A DNA stretch of 64,000 nucleotides from Loktanella fryxellensis (GCF_900110065.1 NZ_FOCI01000001.1:186001-250000); one strand, 5' to 3'; shown: positions 17,529 through 28,181, counted from the stretch's first letter. The notes: generated by a model from the letters alone, not told the origin. Translations and numbers: made by a program.

Positions 17529-19373
17529 ATGGCTGACAAGAAAAAGCGCACACCCATCGCCGTGTGGATCATCATGATCCTGATCATCGGTGGTCTGCTC
17601 AGCTTCGGCACCGGGGGGTTCAACGGCACGCTGCGCACCATCGGCAGCGCCGGGTCCAAGGACATCTCGGTCGCCGCCTATCAGACGGCCCTGAACGAAC
17701 AGCTGCGCGCGATCGAGGCACAGGTCGGCAGCCGCGTGACGTTCGCGCAGGCGCAGTCCATGGGTCTCGACACCGCGGTGCTGAACCAGGTCGTAACACA
17801 GCGTACGCTGGACAACGAGGCAGCCGAACTCGGCCTGTCCATCGGCGACGAGCGGGTGCTGGAGGCGGTGCTGGGCAACGGGGCGTTCCAGTCCCTCTCG
17901 GGCAGCTTCGACCGCGAGGCCTACGGCGCCGCCCTGCGGCAGGTGGGCCTGTCAGAGGCGGACTACGAAGCGGCGATCCGTGACGAGATGGCCCGCACCC
18001 TGCTGCAGGGCGCCGTCGTCGGCGGCGTGACGTCTGCGCCCATCTATGCGGAAACGGTCACGTCGTTCCTGGGCGAGACGCGCGACATCACCTTTGCCCC
18101 CGTCACCGCCGCGGCCCTGACCACGCCGGTCCCCGGCCCGACGGACGCCGACCTGCAGACCTTCTACGACGCCAACCCGGACATGTTCACGGCCCCCGAA
18201 GTGCGCGAGATCACCTATGCGCTGCTGACGCCCGCCATGCTGGCCGACGATGTCGTGATCGACGACGCACAGGTGCGTGACCTTTACGACCAGCGCATCG
18301 ACACGTTCCAACAGCCTGAACGGCGGCTGGTTGAGCGCATCGTGTTCGAGACGCCGGAGACGGCGCAGGATGCCGCCGACCGGCTGACCGCAGGCGAGAC
18401 CAGCTTCGAGGATCTGGTGACCGAACGCGGCCTGACGCTGTCGGACGTCGATCTCGGCGACGTGGCGGCCGATGCGCTGGGCACCGCCGCCGACGCCGTC
18501 TTTGCCACAGCCGCTGGCGACGTGGCGGGTCCGATCGACACCGACCTTGGCCCCGCGCTGTTCCGCGTCAACGCCGTGCTGAACGCCGAAGAGACGCCGT
18601 TCGAGGACGCGGAGCCGGAGTTGCGCGCCGAACTGGCCACGGCACAGGCGCGCCGCGTGATCCAGACCGATGCCGAGGCGATCAACGACCTGATCGCCGG
18701 GGGTGCATCGATCGAGGATCTGGCAGAGCGCACGGATCTGGAACCCGGCAGCATCGCCTTCACCACCGCCAGCACCGACGGCCCCGCCGCCTATGCCGAG
18801 TTCCGCGAGGCGGCCGCCGCCGCGACGACAGGGGCATTTCCGCAGGTCTACAACCTCGAGGATGGCGGCATCTTCGCGCTGCGCCTCGATGGCATCGTGC
18901 CCCCCACGGTGCAGCCGCTGGACGATGTGCGCGACCGGCTGGAGCGCGCATGGCGCGCCGCCGCGGAGCAGACGGCGATCCTGACACGTGCGGAAGAGAT
19001 CGCGGCACAGGTGACGCCACAGACGGACCTGACCACGCTGGGCCTGACGCCCACCACCACGTCGAACCTGACGCGGGGCGCCTTCGTGGCGGATGCGCCG
19101 CAGAACCTGATGCAGACGGTCTTTCAGATGTCGGCAGGAGAGGTGCGTGCCCTGCCCACCGACACCGGCGCCATCGTCGTGCGGCTGGATGCAGAGACGC
19201 CAGCCGACCTGACCGCCGAACGGCAGGTCGCACAGGCCGCCGACATTGCGGCGCAGGCCGCGGCCGGGTTGTCGCAGGACCTGTTCGAGGTCTATGCCGC
19301 CGCCGTCCGGTCGCGCACCGACGTGACGGTGGATCAGGCGGCCGTGGCGGCGATCAACGCACAGCTTCAGTGA
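17529..19373 (+). CDS. PpiD-like periplasmic folding factor (SurA-N/rotamase)
   Basis: A 614-residue membrane-anchored periplasmic chaperone, probably aiding folding of exported proteins. A single N-terminal anchor spans about residues 10-30 (VWIIMILIIGGLLSF after KKKRTP). A SurA-N-like helical region follows (about 40-180). A degenerate parvulin-like segment lies around 240-370. The long Ala/Asp/Thr-rich C-terminal part is typical of alphaproteobacterial PpiD proteins. ATG 17529 follows a GGAAAGACGA site. The gene precedes trpE, a usual neighbourhood. Confidence 0.85.
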   Translation: MADKKKRTPIAVWIIMILIIGGLLSFGTGGFNGTLRTIGSAGSKDISVAAYQTALNEQLRAIEAQVGSRVTFAQAQSMGLDTAVLNQVVTQRTLDNEAAELGLSIGDERVLEAVLGNGAFQSLSGSFDREAYGAALRQVGLSEADYEAAIRDEMARTLLQGAVVGGVTSAPIYAETVTSFLGETRDITFAPVTAAALTTPVPGPTDADLQTFYDANPDMFTAPEVREITYALLTPAMLADDVVIDDAQVRDLYDQRIDTFQQPERRLVERIVFETPETAQDAADRLTAGETSFEDLVTERGLTLSDVDLGDVAADALGTAADAVFATAAGDVAGPIDTDLGPALFRVNAVLNAEETPFEDAEPELRAELATAQARRVIQTDAEAINDLIAGGASIEDLAERTDLEPGSIAFTTASTDGPAAYAEFREAAAAATTGAFPQVYNLEDGGIFALRLDGIVPPTVQPLDDVRDRLERAWRAAAEQTAILTRAEEIAAQVTPQTDLTTLGLTPTTTSNLTRGAFVADAPQNLMQTVFQMSAGEVRALPTDTGAIVVRLDAETPADLTAERQVAQAADIAAQAAAGLSQDLFEVYAAAVRSRTDVTVDQAAVAAINAQLQ

Positions 19374-19435
19374 TTGCCAGCCGTGACGGGGTCTGACCCC
19401 CGTCGCGGCGCCGCCCGGCCGGAATGTGCCCGCCC

Positions 19436-19540
19436 CGGCCCTGCCAGTCCCAGCCTTGCCAGATTCAGCCTTGCCCAAATCAGCCTTGCCCGGCACAGCA
19501 TTGCCCTACACAGACCTGCCCGGAACAGCCTTGAAGGACG
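19436..19540. repeat. Seven 15-bp tandem repeats before trpE
   Basis: Seven degenerate units of 15 bp, consensus CAGCCTTGCCNNNNN, run without gaps. The first unit is CGGCCCTGCC... and the last CAGCCTTGAA.... The last unit contains the probable trpE ribosome site. The repeats are open and in frame with trpE, where they would read ALPxS-like pentapeptides. Confidence 0.9.
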
Positions 19541-19548
19541 ACAATCCC

Positions 19549-21057
19549 ATGGCGCTATCGCCCGACTTTGAGACGTTCGCCGCTGGCTATGACCGTGGTG
19601 AAAATCAGGTGGTCTGGACCCGTCTGGCGGCTGATCTGGACACGCCGGTGTCGTTGATGCTGAAACTGGGCGATGCGGGCATCAACACCTTCATGCTGGA
19701 AAGCGTCACCGGCGGCGAGGTGCGCGGCCGCTATTCGATGATCGGCCTGAACCCCGACCTGATCTGGGAGTGTCGCGGCGCCACCAGCCGCACCAACCGC
19801 GCGGCGCGCTATGACCCGGACGGTTTCGTGACGGACGGCACCGATCCCCTGACCGCCCTGCGCGGCCTGATCGCGGAAAGCCGCATCGCCTTGCCCGCCG
19901 ATCTGCCCGCCGCCAGCGCGGGGCTGTTCGGATATCTCGGCTATGACATGATCCGGCTGGTGGAACGCCTGCCCCATGTGAACCCCGACCCGCTGGACCT
20001 GCCCGACGCGGTGATGCTGCGGCCGTCGGTCATGGCGGTGCTGGACGGGGTGAAGGGCGACGTGATCCTTGTGGCACCCGCATGGACGGGCGGCGATCTG
20101 TCCGCGCGGGCCGCCTATGCGCAGGCCGCCGAACGGGTGCACGACGCGGAACGCGCCCTCGACCGCAGCGTGCCGCAGACCCATGCGCTGGCCGACCCCG
20201 CCCCCATCGCAGAGCCGGTGTCGAACTTCACCCACGCGGGCTACCTCGCGGCGGTCAAGGCGGCGAAGGACTACATCCGCGCCGGCGACATCTTTCAGGT
20301 GGTCCCGTCGCAGCGCTGGACGCAGGACTTCCGAGAGCCGCCCTTCGCGCTCTACCGCTCCCTGCGGCGGACCAATCCGTCGCCCTTCATGTTCTACTTC
20401 AACTTCGGCGACTTTCAGGTGATCGGCGCCAGCCCGGAAATCCTCGTGCGCGTCTTCGGGCGCGAGGTCACGATCCGCCCCATTGCAGGCACCCGCAAGC
20501 GCGGTGCCACCCCCGCCGAGGATGCGGCGCTCGAGGCGGATCTGCTGGCGGATCAGAAGGAGCTGGCGGAACACCTGATGCTGCTGGATCTGGGCCGCAA
20601 CGACACCGGCCGCGTCAGCAAGGTGGGCACCGTGCGCCCGACGGAACAGTTCATCGTGGAACGCTATTCCCACGTCATGCACATCGTCAGCAACGTGGTG
20701 GGCGAGTTGCGCGACGACCAAGACGCGCTGTCGGCGTTCTTTGCAGGCATGCCAGCCGGGACCGTGTCAGGTGCCCCCAAGGTCCGCGCGATGGAGATCA
20801 TCGACGAGCTGGAGCCGGAAAAGCGCGGCGTCTATGGCGGCGGCTGCGGATACTTTTCGGCCAACGGCGACATGGACATGTGCATCAGCCTGCGCACCGC
20901 CGTACTGAAGGACGGGAAGCTCTATATTCAGGCCGGTGGCGGTGTCGTCTATGACAGCGACCCCGAGGCGGAGTATCAGGAAACCGTCCACAAATCGAAC
21001 GCCATCCGCAAGGCCGCCGCCGATGCAGCCATGTTCACCGCCAAGGGCAACCGTTAG
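19549..21057 (+). CDS. trpE: Anthranilate synthase component I
   Basis: Makes anthranilate from chorismate with ammonia or with the TrpG glutaminase. A 502-residue chorismate-binding enzyme. The C-terminal catalytic half shows FQVVPSQRW, IAGTRKRG, LGRNDTGRVS, the MPAGTVSGAPK motif and YGGGCGYF. The N-terminal Trp feedback region is present (ESVTGGEVRGRYS). ATG 19549 is preceded by AAGGACG. A GTG at 19426 would add a 41-residue repeat-encoded leader and is less likely. trpG lies 2.4 kb further on, separated by two unrelated genes. Confidence 0.96.
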   Translation: MALSPDFETFAAGYDRGENQVVWTRLAADLDTPVSLMLKLGDAGINTFMLESVTGGEVRGRYSMIGLNPDLIWECRGATSRTNRAARYDPDGFVTDGTDPLTALRGLIAESRIALPADLPAASAGLFGYLGYDMIRLVERLPHVNPDPLDLPDAVMLRPSVMAVLDGVKGDVILVAPAWTGGDLSARAAYAQAAERVHDAERALDRSVPQTHALADPAPIAEPVSNFTHAGYLAAVKAAKDYIRAGDIFQVVPSQRWTQDFREPPFALYRSLRRTNPSPFMFYFNFGDFQVIGASPEILVRVFGREVTIRPIAGTRKRGATPAEDAALEADLLADQKELAEHLMLLDLGRNDTGRVSKVGTVRPTEQFIVERYSHVMHIVSNVVGELRDDQDALSAFFAGMPAGTVSGAPKVRAMEIIDELEPEKRGVYGGGCGYFSANGDMDMCISLRTAVLKDGKLYIQAGGGVVYDSDPEAEYQETVHKSNAIRKAAADAAMFTAKGNR

Positions 21058-21081
21058 CCTGACAGCCAGAGGAGACCCGCG

Positions 21082-21372
21082 ATGCGCACCCTGATCCTGA
21101 TGCTGCCCCTGATCGCCGCCGCCTGCGCGTCCAGCACCGCCACGGGCCCACTGGGCCGGCACGAGGTCGTGGCCGTCGAGGCCGACGACCTGCTGAAGCT
21201 GCGCGCAGGTCCCGGCACCGGTTACGACGTCATCATCGGCCTGCCGAACGGTGCCGTGGTGGACGTACTGACCTGCGAACCCGCCGGCAGCACGCAATGG
21301 TGCGAAGTCAGGCTCGACCAGCCCGGCGGGCCGCGCGGGCACGTGTCAAAGGCGTATCTGCGCAAGCTCTGA
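21082..21372 (+). CDS. SH3-domain lipoprotein
   Basis: A 96-residue small exported protein. A short signal peptide ends in LIAAAC, a plausible lipobox with Cys15. A bacterial SH3-like domain follows (LLKLRAGPGTGYDVIIGLPNG, then QWCEVRL). Such domains usually bind peptidoglycan or other envelope targets. It starts 24 bases after trpE with a GAGGAGACC-like site and is probably co-transcribed. Confidence 0.8.
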   Translation: MRTLILMLPLIAAACASSTATGPLGRHEVVAVEADDLLKLRAGPGTGYDVIIGLPNGAVVDVLTCEPAGSTQWCEVRLDQPGGPRGHVSKAYLRKL

Positions 21373-21400
21373 TCGCGTGACGCGCCCCCGCGCTGACAGC

Positions 21401-23257
21401 CTAACCCTGCGGCAGCGCCAGCAGCGTGGCCGACAAGGGGGCCAACGACACCTCGTCCGCGCGGGCGGCGGATCCCCACAGGATCAACGCGCTGATCGTG
21501 TCGGGCCGCAGTCGCCCCAGCAGGACGATGCCGGACTGCTGCCGGGCCCGAAACGCCGCCTCGTCCACGAAACGGCGGATCACGCGGGCGTCCTGACCGT
21601 TGCCGTCCAGATCGCGGTAGATCGTGGTGGCGGGCACGGCGGCGTCCGCCGCCACCCGCAGGCCGCTGTTCAACCCCTGATCCGGGATCACCAGACCGCG
21701 GCCCGTCACCGCAAGGTCGGCCACGATCCGGTCCGTCACCGCCGCATCCGGGGACGTGTCGCCCGTCTCGACCACCGCCACCGCGCGCGGCAGGGCGGCA
21801 AAGGTCGCCTCCAGCGTCACGGCGGCGTCCGACGGGGTCGCACCTGCGGGAAAGGCGGCCAGCGCCGCGACCTCGATCCCGGCTGCGGTGTAGTCGGCCA
21901 TCCGTGCGGCGGCGTCGGGGGCGGAGGGGTCCAGCAGGACGGTCACGGCAAAAGGCACATCCGCCAGCAGCCGCGCCCCGTCCGGCAAGGAGCCGTCGTC
22001 GAGGATCACGATGCTCATCAACGGCAGGTCGAGGGCGTTGTCATGAAAGGCGCCGTATTGCACGAGGGCCGACACGACGGCGGGTGCAGCCTCGGGCGCG
22101 GGATCGTCGGACGGCAGCGGGTCCGTCACGGCGGGACGACGCACGACGACGCCGCCGGTGCCACCGGGCAGGCCGGTCGTGGGGGTGCCGATCAGGGCGG
22201 TCACGCCGGGCCTGTCGCCGGGGGTCGTGTCCGCACCGGGGCCATCCGCACCGGCGTCATTGCCCGCGGCTGGTGCCGCCACATCCGCGTCCTGCACCGT
22301 TTCCGCACCTGCCACCGCAGCCGCACCGCCATCCGGTTCAGGCACGGCGACAGTCATCGTCGCACTGCCCTGCGATGGAGCAGCGTCGGCCATGTCATCG
22401 CCGGAGGTCGCGGGTGTGGCGGCGGCGGTCGCGCGGCCCGCCGCGTCGTCCGCCGGTGTGGCCTGCGGCGTCGTGGGTGGGGTCGCGTCGGCGGGCAGCA
22501 CTTCGACCAGAGCGGTCCCTTCGGACGGCGGCGCAATGCTGCCCGCATCGTCGATCACCGTCACCTCGGCTGGGCCGGGAGGCGTGGCGGTGTCGGTCCC
22601 GATGACGATATCGGCCTCAGGCGCGGGGATCGCCGGGGCAACGCCCTGCGGATTGGGCAGCACGGTCGCCTCGCCGGTTGGGGCGGTCACGGGCGCGGCC
22701 TCGACCGGGGGCGATGGCGGCACGATCACGGCCGCTGCCGTCTGCGGCGGGACGGCGGGGGCCGGATCGGGCGTGGCAGGGGGCGTGCCGGCGATGGGTG
22801 CGACGGGTTCGGCCGGTGTTGCGCCACGGCTGGCTGGCGCATCGTCCGCCACGACCGGCGCTGGCTGCACCGATGGCACGGCTGGCGACACGATCACCGG
22901 CGCATCCGTCAGGGGGGCGGCTGCGGGCGCGGTGCGGCTCCCGGCCTCATCTGTTGCCGGCGCGACCGAGGCGACGGGCGTGTCGATGCTGGGGGTGTCG
23001 CCGACGGGCGCATCGTCGGCAGGAGTTTTGCCGACAGGCACATCGCCGACAGGCTCATCAGCGGCAGGCACCACAGGCACTCCAGTCTGCGATGCTGCGA
23101 CATCGGTCGCCGTCGCGGCCTCCGCAGGTGCGCCTGTCCCTTCGCGGCCCGCCACAGGCGATGCGTCGCCGCCAGGTTGTGGCGTCACCAGTGACAGGCC
23201 CGCAAGTCCCGCCCCGCCGATCACGATGCCCCAGACCGCGCCCTTGAGAAATGCCAT
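21401..23257 (-). CDS. Divergent polysaccharide deacetylase (YibQ-like) with long low-complexity linker
   Basis: A 618-residue envelope protein. An N-terminal hydrophobic anchor spans residues 5-25. About 370 residues of Ala/Pro/Asp/Thr-rich low-complexity linker follow. The C-terminal domain (about 396-610) resembles the divergent polysaccharide deacetylase family: MSIVILDDGSLPDG, FAVTVLLDPSAPDA, a middle VVETGD and IVLLGRLRPDTISALILW. Enzymatic activity is uncertain, as family members can be degenerate. The gene is antiparallel to trpE and trpG and separates them. Confidence 0.82.
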   Translation of the reverse strand: MAFLKGAVWGIVIGGAGLAGLSLVTPQPGGDASPVAGREGTGAPAEAATATDVAASQTGVPVVPAADEPVGDVPVGKTPADDAPVGDTPSIDTPVASVAPATDEAGSRTAPAAAPLTDAPVIVSPAVPSVQPAPVVADDAPASRGATPAEPVAPIAGTPPATPDPAPAVPPQTAAAVIVPPSPPVEAAPVTAPTGEATVLPNPQGVAPAIPAPEADIVIGTDTATPPGPAEVTVIDDAGSIAPPSEGTALVEVLPADATPPTTPQATPADDAAGRATAAATPATSGDDMADAAPSQGSATMTVAVPEPDGGAAAVAGAETVQDADVAAPAAGNDAGADGPGADTTPGDRPGVTALIGTPTTGLPGGTGGVVVRRPAVTDPLPSDDPAPEAAPAVVSALVQYGAFHDNALDLPLMSIVILDDGSLPDGARLLADVPFAVTVLLDPSAPDAAARMADYTAAGIEVAALAAFPAGATPSDAAVTLEATFAALPRAVAVVETGDTSPDAAVTDRIVADLAVTGRGLVIPDQGLNSGLRVAADAAVPATTIYRDLDGNGQDARVIRRFVDEAAFRARQQSGIVLLGRLRPDTISALILWGSAARADEVSLAPLSATLLALPQG

Positions 23258-23449
23258 CGCCCTGCCCCTACCTTGCGTGACGCCGTCACCTCGCGGTCCG
23301 CGTCATCATCCGGCCGTCCAGCCCATGCCGGGATGCGACGGCCTGCGGCCTTGACGCCTGCCCGCGTCCTGCCCCATATCGTCCCAACCTATACCGTGAG
23401 GCGCCGGGCCTTCGGTAGCCCCTAATTGCCCCGCGATGGGGGAGGCGTC

Positions 23450-24031
23450 ATGATCCTGCTGATCGACAACTACGACAGTTTCACCTACAACCTCGTGCAT
23501 TATCTGGGCGATCTGGGGGCCGACGTGGTCGTCCACCGCAACGATGCGCTGGATGTGCAGGCGGCGATGGCCCTGCGCCCCGACGCCATCGTGCTGTCGC
23601 CGGGCCCCAAAGCGCCCGCGCAGGCCGGCATCTGCCTGCCCCTGACGCTGGCCGCCGCCGAGGCGCGCATCCCGCTGCTCGGCGTGTGCCTGGGCCACCA
23701 GACCATCGGCGAGGCGTTCGGCGGCACCGTCGTGCGCTGCCACGAGATCGTGCACGGCAAGATGGGCACCATGCATCACGCAGGCCAGGGCGTCTTCCGC
23801 GGTCTTCCGGACCCGTTTCAGGCCACCCGCTACCACAGCCTCGTGGTGGACCGCGCCACCCTGCCCGACGTACTGGAGGTGACGGCGCATCTGGAGGACG
23901 GCACCATCATGGCCCTGCGGCACCGCACGCTGCCCATCGAGGGCGTGCAGTTCCACCCCGAAAGCATCCGCAGCGAACACGGCCACCGGATGCTGCAGAA
24001 CTTTCTCGACACCGCGGGCGCGCCTGCATGA
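23450..24031 (+). CDS. trpG: Anthranilate synthase component II (glutamine amidotransferase)
   Basis: Supplies ammonia from glutamine to TrpE. A 193-residue class I glutaminase domain. The start [19 protein letters not shown] is characteristic. The nucleophile Cys is in [15 protein letters not shown], and the His/Glu pair in [12 protein letters not shown] 23450 follows GGGGGAGGCG. Its stop overlaps the trpD start by four bases (ATGA). Confidence 0.96.
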   Translation: MILLIDNYDSFTYNLVHYLGDLGADVVVHRNDALDVQAAMALRPDAIVLSPGPKAPAQAGICLPLTLAAAEARIPLLGVCLGHQTIGEAFGGTVVRCHEIVHGKMGTMHHAGQGVFRGLPDPFQATRYHSLVVDRATLPDVLEVTAHLEDGTIMALRHRTLPIEGVQFHPESIRSEHGHRMLQNFLDTAGAPA

Positions 24032-25044
24032 GCGATGCGCTGAAGCCGCTGATCGCCGCTGCCGCCGACGGCCCGCTGACCCGCGCGCAGGCCGAGGCCG
24101 CCTTCGGCATCCTGTTCGCCGGAGATGCCACGCCCGCGCAGATCGGCGGGCTGCTGATGGCGCTGCGCACGCGCGGCGAGACGGTGGATGAATACGCCGC
24201 CGCAGCAAGCGTGATGCGCGCGAAATGCCTGCCCGTGCAGGCCCCTGCGGGCGCCATCGACATCGTCGGCACGGGGGGCGACGGCAAGCATACGCTGAAC
24301 ATCTCGACCGCGACCGCCTATGTCGTGGCGGGGGCCGGCGTGCCTGTGGCCAAGCACGGCAATCGCAACCTCAGCTCGAAATCCGGCACCGCCGACGTGC
24401 AGACCGCCATGGGCGTCAACGTCATGGTCGGGCCCCGCGCGGTCGAGGCGTGTCTGGCCGAGGCCGGGATCGGCTTCATGATGGCCCCGCTGCACCATCC
24501 GGCCATGGCGCATGTCGGGCCGGTGCGCGCGGAACTGGGAACGCGGACGATCTTCAACATCCTCGGCCCCCTGACCAATCCCGCCGGGGTGAAACGCCAG
24601 TTGACGGGTGCCTATCGCCGCGACCTGATCCGCCCGATGGCCGAAGTGCTGCTGAACCTCGGGTCCGACGCCGCATGGCTGGTCCACGGATCGGACGGCA
24701 CCGACGAGCTGGCGATTTCGGGCGTCAGCTGGGTCGCCGAACTGCGCGACGGCACCGTGACCGAACGCGAGGTTCACCCCGAAGATGCGGGCCTGCCCGT
24801 CCACCCGTTCGAGGCCATCGTCGGTGGGTCGCCGGAGGAGAACGCGACCGCCTTCCGTGCCTTGCTGGCGGGAGAGCGCGGTGCCTTCCGCGACGCCGTG
24901 CTGCTGAACGCCGCCGCTGCCCTGCTGGTGGCAGGTCGCGTGGATGCGCTGCCGGATGGTGTGGCACTGGGAGCGTCCAGCATCGACAGCGGACGCGCGG
25001 CACAGGCGGTGGCGACCGTGGCGCGCATCACCAGCGCCGCGTGA
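24028..25044 (+). CDS. trpD: Anthranilate phosphoribosyltransferase
   Basis: Attaches phosphoribosyl from PRPP to anthranilate. A 338-residue enzyme of normal length. Motifs are [17 protein letters not shown] (PRPP site), [16 protein letters not shown] and [10 protein letters not shown]. The start overlaps trpG, and its stop overlaps the ung start (GTGA), showing tight translational coupling. Confidence 0.96.
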   Translation: MSDALKPLIAAAADGPLTRAQAEAAFGILFAGDATPAQIGGLLMALRTRGETVDEYAAAASVMRAKCLPVQAPAGAIDIVGTGGDGKHTLNISTATAYVVAGAGVPVAKHGNRNLSSKSGTADVQTAMGVNVMVGPRAVEACLAEAGIGFMMAPLHHPAMAHVGPVRAELGTRTIFNILGPLTNPAGVKRQLTGAYRRDLIRPMAEVLLNLGSDAAWLVHGSDGTDELAISGVSWVAELRDGTVTEREVHPEDAGLPVHPFEAIVGGSPEENATAFRALLAGERGAFRDAVLLNAAAALLVAGRVDALPDGVALGASSIDSGRAAQAVATVARITSAA

Positions 25045-25685
25045 CCGGCGCCGCCCTCGGCATCGGCGCATGGGCCGACCTGCCGTTCTTCAGCCAGACT
25101 TGGCCCGCCATTGCCGCACGGCTGGATGCATCGACCAACCCGGTGCTGCCCCCCGCCCATCTGCGGTTCAAGGCGCTTGCGCTGACGCCGCCCGATGCGG
25201 TGCGCGTCGTGATCCTCGGGCAGGACCCCTACCATACCCCCGGCAAGGCGGATGGTCTGGCCTTCTCGATCCCGCAAGGCTTCGGTGGACGGCTGGATAG
25301 CCTCGGCAACATCTTCAAGGAGTTGCGCGACGATCTGCATGTCGCGCGCAAACAGACCGACCTGTCCGACTGGGCCGCGCAAGGCGTGCTGCTGCTGAAC
25401 ACCGCGCTGAGCGTGCCGCAGGGCCGTGCCGGCGGTCATGCCCGGCTGGGGTGGGACACCCTGACCCGTCAGGTCATCGCAAGGCTGTCAGACCGCCCCC
25501 GCGCCTACGCCCTGTGGGGCCGCCACGCGCAGGGCTTTGCGCCGGACACCGCGCGCGGCGATATGGTCATCGCCAGCGCCCACCCGTCGCCCCTGTCCGC
25601 ACACGCGGGGTTTTTCGGATCGCGGCCATTTTCAACGGTGAACGACTGGCTTAGATACCGGGGGGAACCACCGATAGACTGGTGA
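25041..25685 (+). CDS. ung: Uracil-DNA glycosylase (family 1)
   Basis: Excises uracil from DNA, starting base-excision repair. A 214-residue family 1 enzyme. The catalytic Asp62 and Tyr are in [17 protein letters not shown]. The catalytic His lies in HPSPLSAH near the C-terminus. The start is GTG 25041, overlapping the trpD stop. It lies between trpD and trpC, so it is probably translated from the trp messenger. Confidence 0.94.
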   Translation: MTGAALGIGAWADLPFFSQTWPAIAARLDASTNPVLPPAHLRFKALALTPPDAVRVVILGQDPYHTPGKADGLAFSIPQGFGGRLDSLGNIFKELRDDLHVARKQTDLSDWAAQGVLLLNTALSVPQGRAGGHARLGWDTLTRQVIARLSDRPRAYALWGRHAQGFAPDTARGDMVIASAHPSPLSAHAGFFGSRPFSTVNDWLRYRGEPPIDW

Positions 25686-25708
25686 CCCTTTCAAAGGTGA
25701 AGCCCGAC

Positions 25709-26521
25709 ATGAGCGCGACCATCCTCGACACGATCAAGACCTACAAGCTGGAGGAGATCACCGCCGCCAAGGACGCCGTGCCGCTGGCCACGCTGGAACA
25801 GCAGGCCCGCGACGCCACGCCGCCACGCGGCTTTGCCCGCGCCGTGCAGGCGGCGGCACGCGACGGCTACGGCCTGATCGCCGAGGTGAAGAAGGCCAGC
25901 CCGTCCAAGGGTCTGATCCGCTCCGACTTCGACCCCGCTGCCCTCGCCGCCGCCTATGCGGCGGGTGGTGCCGCCTGCCTGTCGGTGCTGACCGACACCC
26001 CGTCGTTCCAGGGCAGCCCAGAGGCCCTGATACAGGCCCGCGCCGCCTGCGACCTGCCGGTGCTGCGCAAGGATTTCATGTACGACACCTATCAGGTGGT
26101 ACAGGCCCGCGCCTGGGGCGCGGACGCGATCCTCATCATCATGGCCAGCGTCAGCGACGCGCAGGCGCAGGAGCTGGAGGCGGCGGCGACCCAGTGGGGC
26201 ATGGACGTGCTGATCGAGGTGCATGACCGCAGTGAGCTGGACCGGGCGGCGCTGCTGGCGGCCCCCTTGCTGGGGATCAACAACCGCGACCTGCGCAGCT
26301 TCGACGTCAGCCTCGACGTGACGCGGACCCTGTCCAAGCATGTGCCGGCCGACAAGACCATCGTCAGCGAAAGCGGTCTGACCGGCCCCGCAGACCTCGC
26401 CGACCTCGCCCGCTACGGCGCGCGGTGTTTCCTGATCGGCGAAAGCCTAATGCGGCAGGCGGACGTGGCGCAGGCGACCCGCGACCTGCTGGCCAGCCCG
26501 CTGACCGCCGCGGGGTTCTGA
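25709..26521 (+). CDS. trpC: Indole-3-glycerol-phosphate synthase
   Basis: Closes the indole ring in tryptophan synthesis. A 270-residue TIM barrel without a fused TrpF domain. Motifs are [46 protein letters not shown] and VSESGL. ATG 25709 was chosen over GTG 25682. It is 23 bases downstream of ung and four upstream of moaC. Confidence 0.96.
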   Translation: MSATILDTIKTYKLEEITAAKDAVPLATLEQQARDATPPRGFARAVQAAARDGYGLIAEVKKASPSKGLIRSDFDPAALAAAYAAGGAACLSVLTDTPSFQGSPEALIQARAACDLPVLRKDFMYDTYQVVQARAWGADAILIIMASVSDAQAQELEAAATQWGMDVLIEVHDRSELDRAALLAAPLLGINNRDLRSFDVSLDVTRTLSKHVPADKTIVSESGLTGPADLADLARYGARCFLIGESLMRQADVAQATRDLLASPLTAAGF

Positions 26522-26524
26522 CGG

Positions 26525-26995
26525 ATGCCGCTGTCGCACTTCGACGACCAAGGCCATGCGCACATGGTCGATGTGTCGGACAAGGCGGTGACGTCCCGCG
26601 TGGCGGTGGCCGAAGGTCACATCACGATGACCGCGCAAACCCTTGCATTGATTACACAAGGCCGCGCCGCCAAGGGCGACGTGCTGGGCACAGCACGGCT
26701 GGCGGGGATCATGGGTGCGAAACGCTGCGCCGACCTGATCCCCCTGTGCCACCCGCTGCCGATCACCAAGGTCGCAGTGGATCTGACGCCGGATGACACG
26801 CTGCCCGGCGTCCGCATCACCGCCACCGTCAAGACCACCGGCCAGACAGGAGTCGAGATGGAGGCGCTGACCGCCGTCAGCATCGCCGCCCTGACCGTGC
26901 ACGACATGGTCAAGGCGGTACAGAAGGACATGGTCATCGGCGGCATCCGCGTGACGCTGAAGGACGGCGGCAAGTCGGGCCGCTACAGCGCATGA
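26525..26995 (+). CDS. moaC: Cyclic pyranopterin monophosphate synthase accessory protein
   Basis: Second step of molybdopterin synthesis, acting with MoaA. 156 residues. Family motifs are [46 protein letters not shown] and [19 protein letters not shown]. It follows trpC by three bases and its stop overlaps moeA. Confidence 0.96.
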   Translation: MPLSHFDDQGHAHMVDVSDKAVTSRVAVAEGHITMTAQTLALITQGRAAKGDVLGTARLAGIMGAKRCADLIPLCHPLPITKVAVDLTPDDTLPGVRITATVKTTGQTGVEMEALTAVSIAALTVHDMVKAVQKDMVIGGIRVTLKDGGKSGRYSA

Positions 26996-28164
26996 TCAGC
27001 GTCGAAGACGCCCTGCAAAAGCTGCTCGCCCTCGTGCAGCCACTGGGGGTCGAGGATGTGCCGCTGGGCCGCGCCCATGGCCGCGTTCTGGCGCAGGCTG
27101 TCGTGGCGCGGCGCAGTCAACCGCCCTTCGCCGCCTCCGCCATGGACGGCTATGCGGTGGCGGGTGCGGCTGCCGCGCCCGGTGCCACCTTCCACGTGAC
27201 CGGCGCCTCCGCGGCGGGCCACATGTTCGACGGCGCCGTGGGGCCGGGTCAGGCCGTGCGCATCTTTACCGGCGCACCGCTGCCGCCCGGCACCGACCGC
27301 GTCGTGATCCAGGAGGATGTGGACCGCACCGGCGACAGCATCCGCCTGCACGATGCGCTGGACGACAGCCTGCACGTCCGCCCCGTCGGCGCCGACTTCT
27401 CTGAAGGTATGACACTGTCCGCCCCCCGTATCCTGCGGCCCGGCGACATCGCCCTTCTGGCCGCGATGAACGTGGCGACCGTGCCCGTCATGTGCCGCCC
27501 CACCGTGGCGATCATCGCCACGGGGGACGAGCTTGTGCAACCGGGCGAGGTCCCCGGCCCCGACCAGATCATCGCATCGAACAGCCACGGCCTTGCCGCG
27601 CTGATCGCACAGGCTGGTGCCGTGCCGCGCCTGCTGCCCATCGCGCGTGACACCCGCGAAAGCCTGTCGCTGGCTTTCGATCTGGCGGCGGGTACCGACC
27701 TGATCCTGACCATCGGCGGTGCGTCCGTTGGCGACCACGATCTGGTCGCGGCGGCGGCGGCGGACAAGGGACTGGACCGCGCGTTCTACAAGGTCGCGAT
27801 GCGTCCCGGCAAGCCGCTCATGGCAGGCCGCATGGGCGCTGCGGCGATGATCGGCCTGCCGGGGAACCCTGTGGCCGCAATGGTTTGCGGCCATGTCTTC
27901 GTGTTGCCGGTGCTGCGGCGGATGTTGGGGCTGGGCGATGCCCCCACGCCGCGCACATGGGCCACGCTGACCCACGCGCTGCCCGCCAACGGGCCGCGCG
28001 AACACTACATGCGGGCGCATCTGGACGGCGACCACCTGACCGTTGCCGACCGGCAGGATTCGTCGCTGCTGACCGTGCTGGCGCAGGCCAACGCGCTGGC
28101 GGTGCGACCGGTCGGCGATGCGGCGCGGGCGGCGGGCGATCAGTTGCAGGTGGTGGCGATCTAG
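26992..28164 (+). CDS. moeA: Molybdopterin molybdenumtransferase
   Basis: Inserts molybdate into adenylated molybdopterin. 390 residues, normal for MoeA. Motifs are [44 protein letters not shown] and [13 protein letters not shown]. The [11 protein letters not shown] motif is near residue 285. It overlaps moaC by four bases (ATGA), completing the trpG-to-moeA run. lexA follows with its own SOS box. Confidence 0.95.
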   Translation: MISVEDALQKLLALVQPLGVEDVPLGRAHGRVLAQAVVARRSQPPFAASAMDGYAVAGAAAAPGATFHVTGASAAGHMFDGAVGPGQAVRIFTGAPLPPGTDRVVIQEDVDRTGDSIRLHDALDDSLHVRPVGADFSEGMTLSAPRILRPGDIALLAAMNVATVPVMCRPTVAIIATGDELVQPGEVPGPDQIIASNSHGLAALIAQAGAVPRLLPIARDTRESLSLAFDLAAGTDLILTIGGASVGDHDLVAAAAADKGLDRAFYKVAMRPGKPLMAGRMGAAAMIGLPGNPVAAMVCGHVFVLPVLRRMLGLGDAPTPRTWATLTHALPANGPREHYMRAHLDGDHLTVADRQDSSLLTVLAQANALAVRPVGDAARAAGDQLQVVAI

Positions 28165-28181
28165 GCTTTGACACAAAACGG

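Noticed and set aside
19374..19548. Tryptophan attenuator or leader peptide before trpE
   Set aside because: No run of TGG codons or terminator/anti-terminator pair was seen; the stretch is the 15-bp repeat instead.
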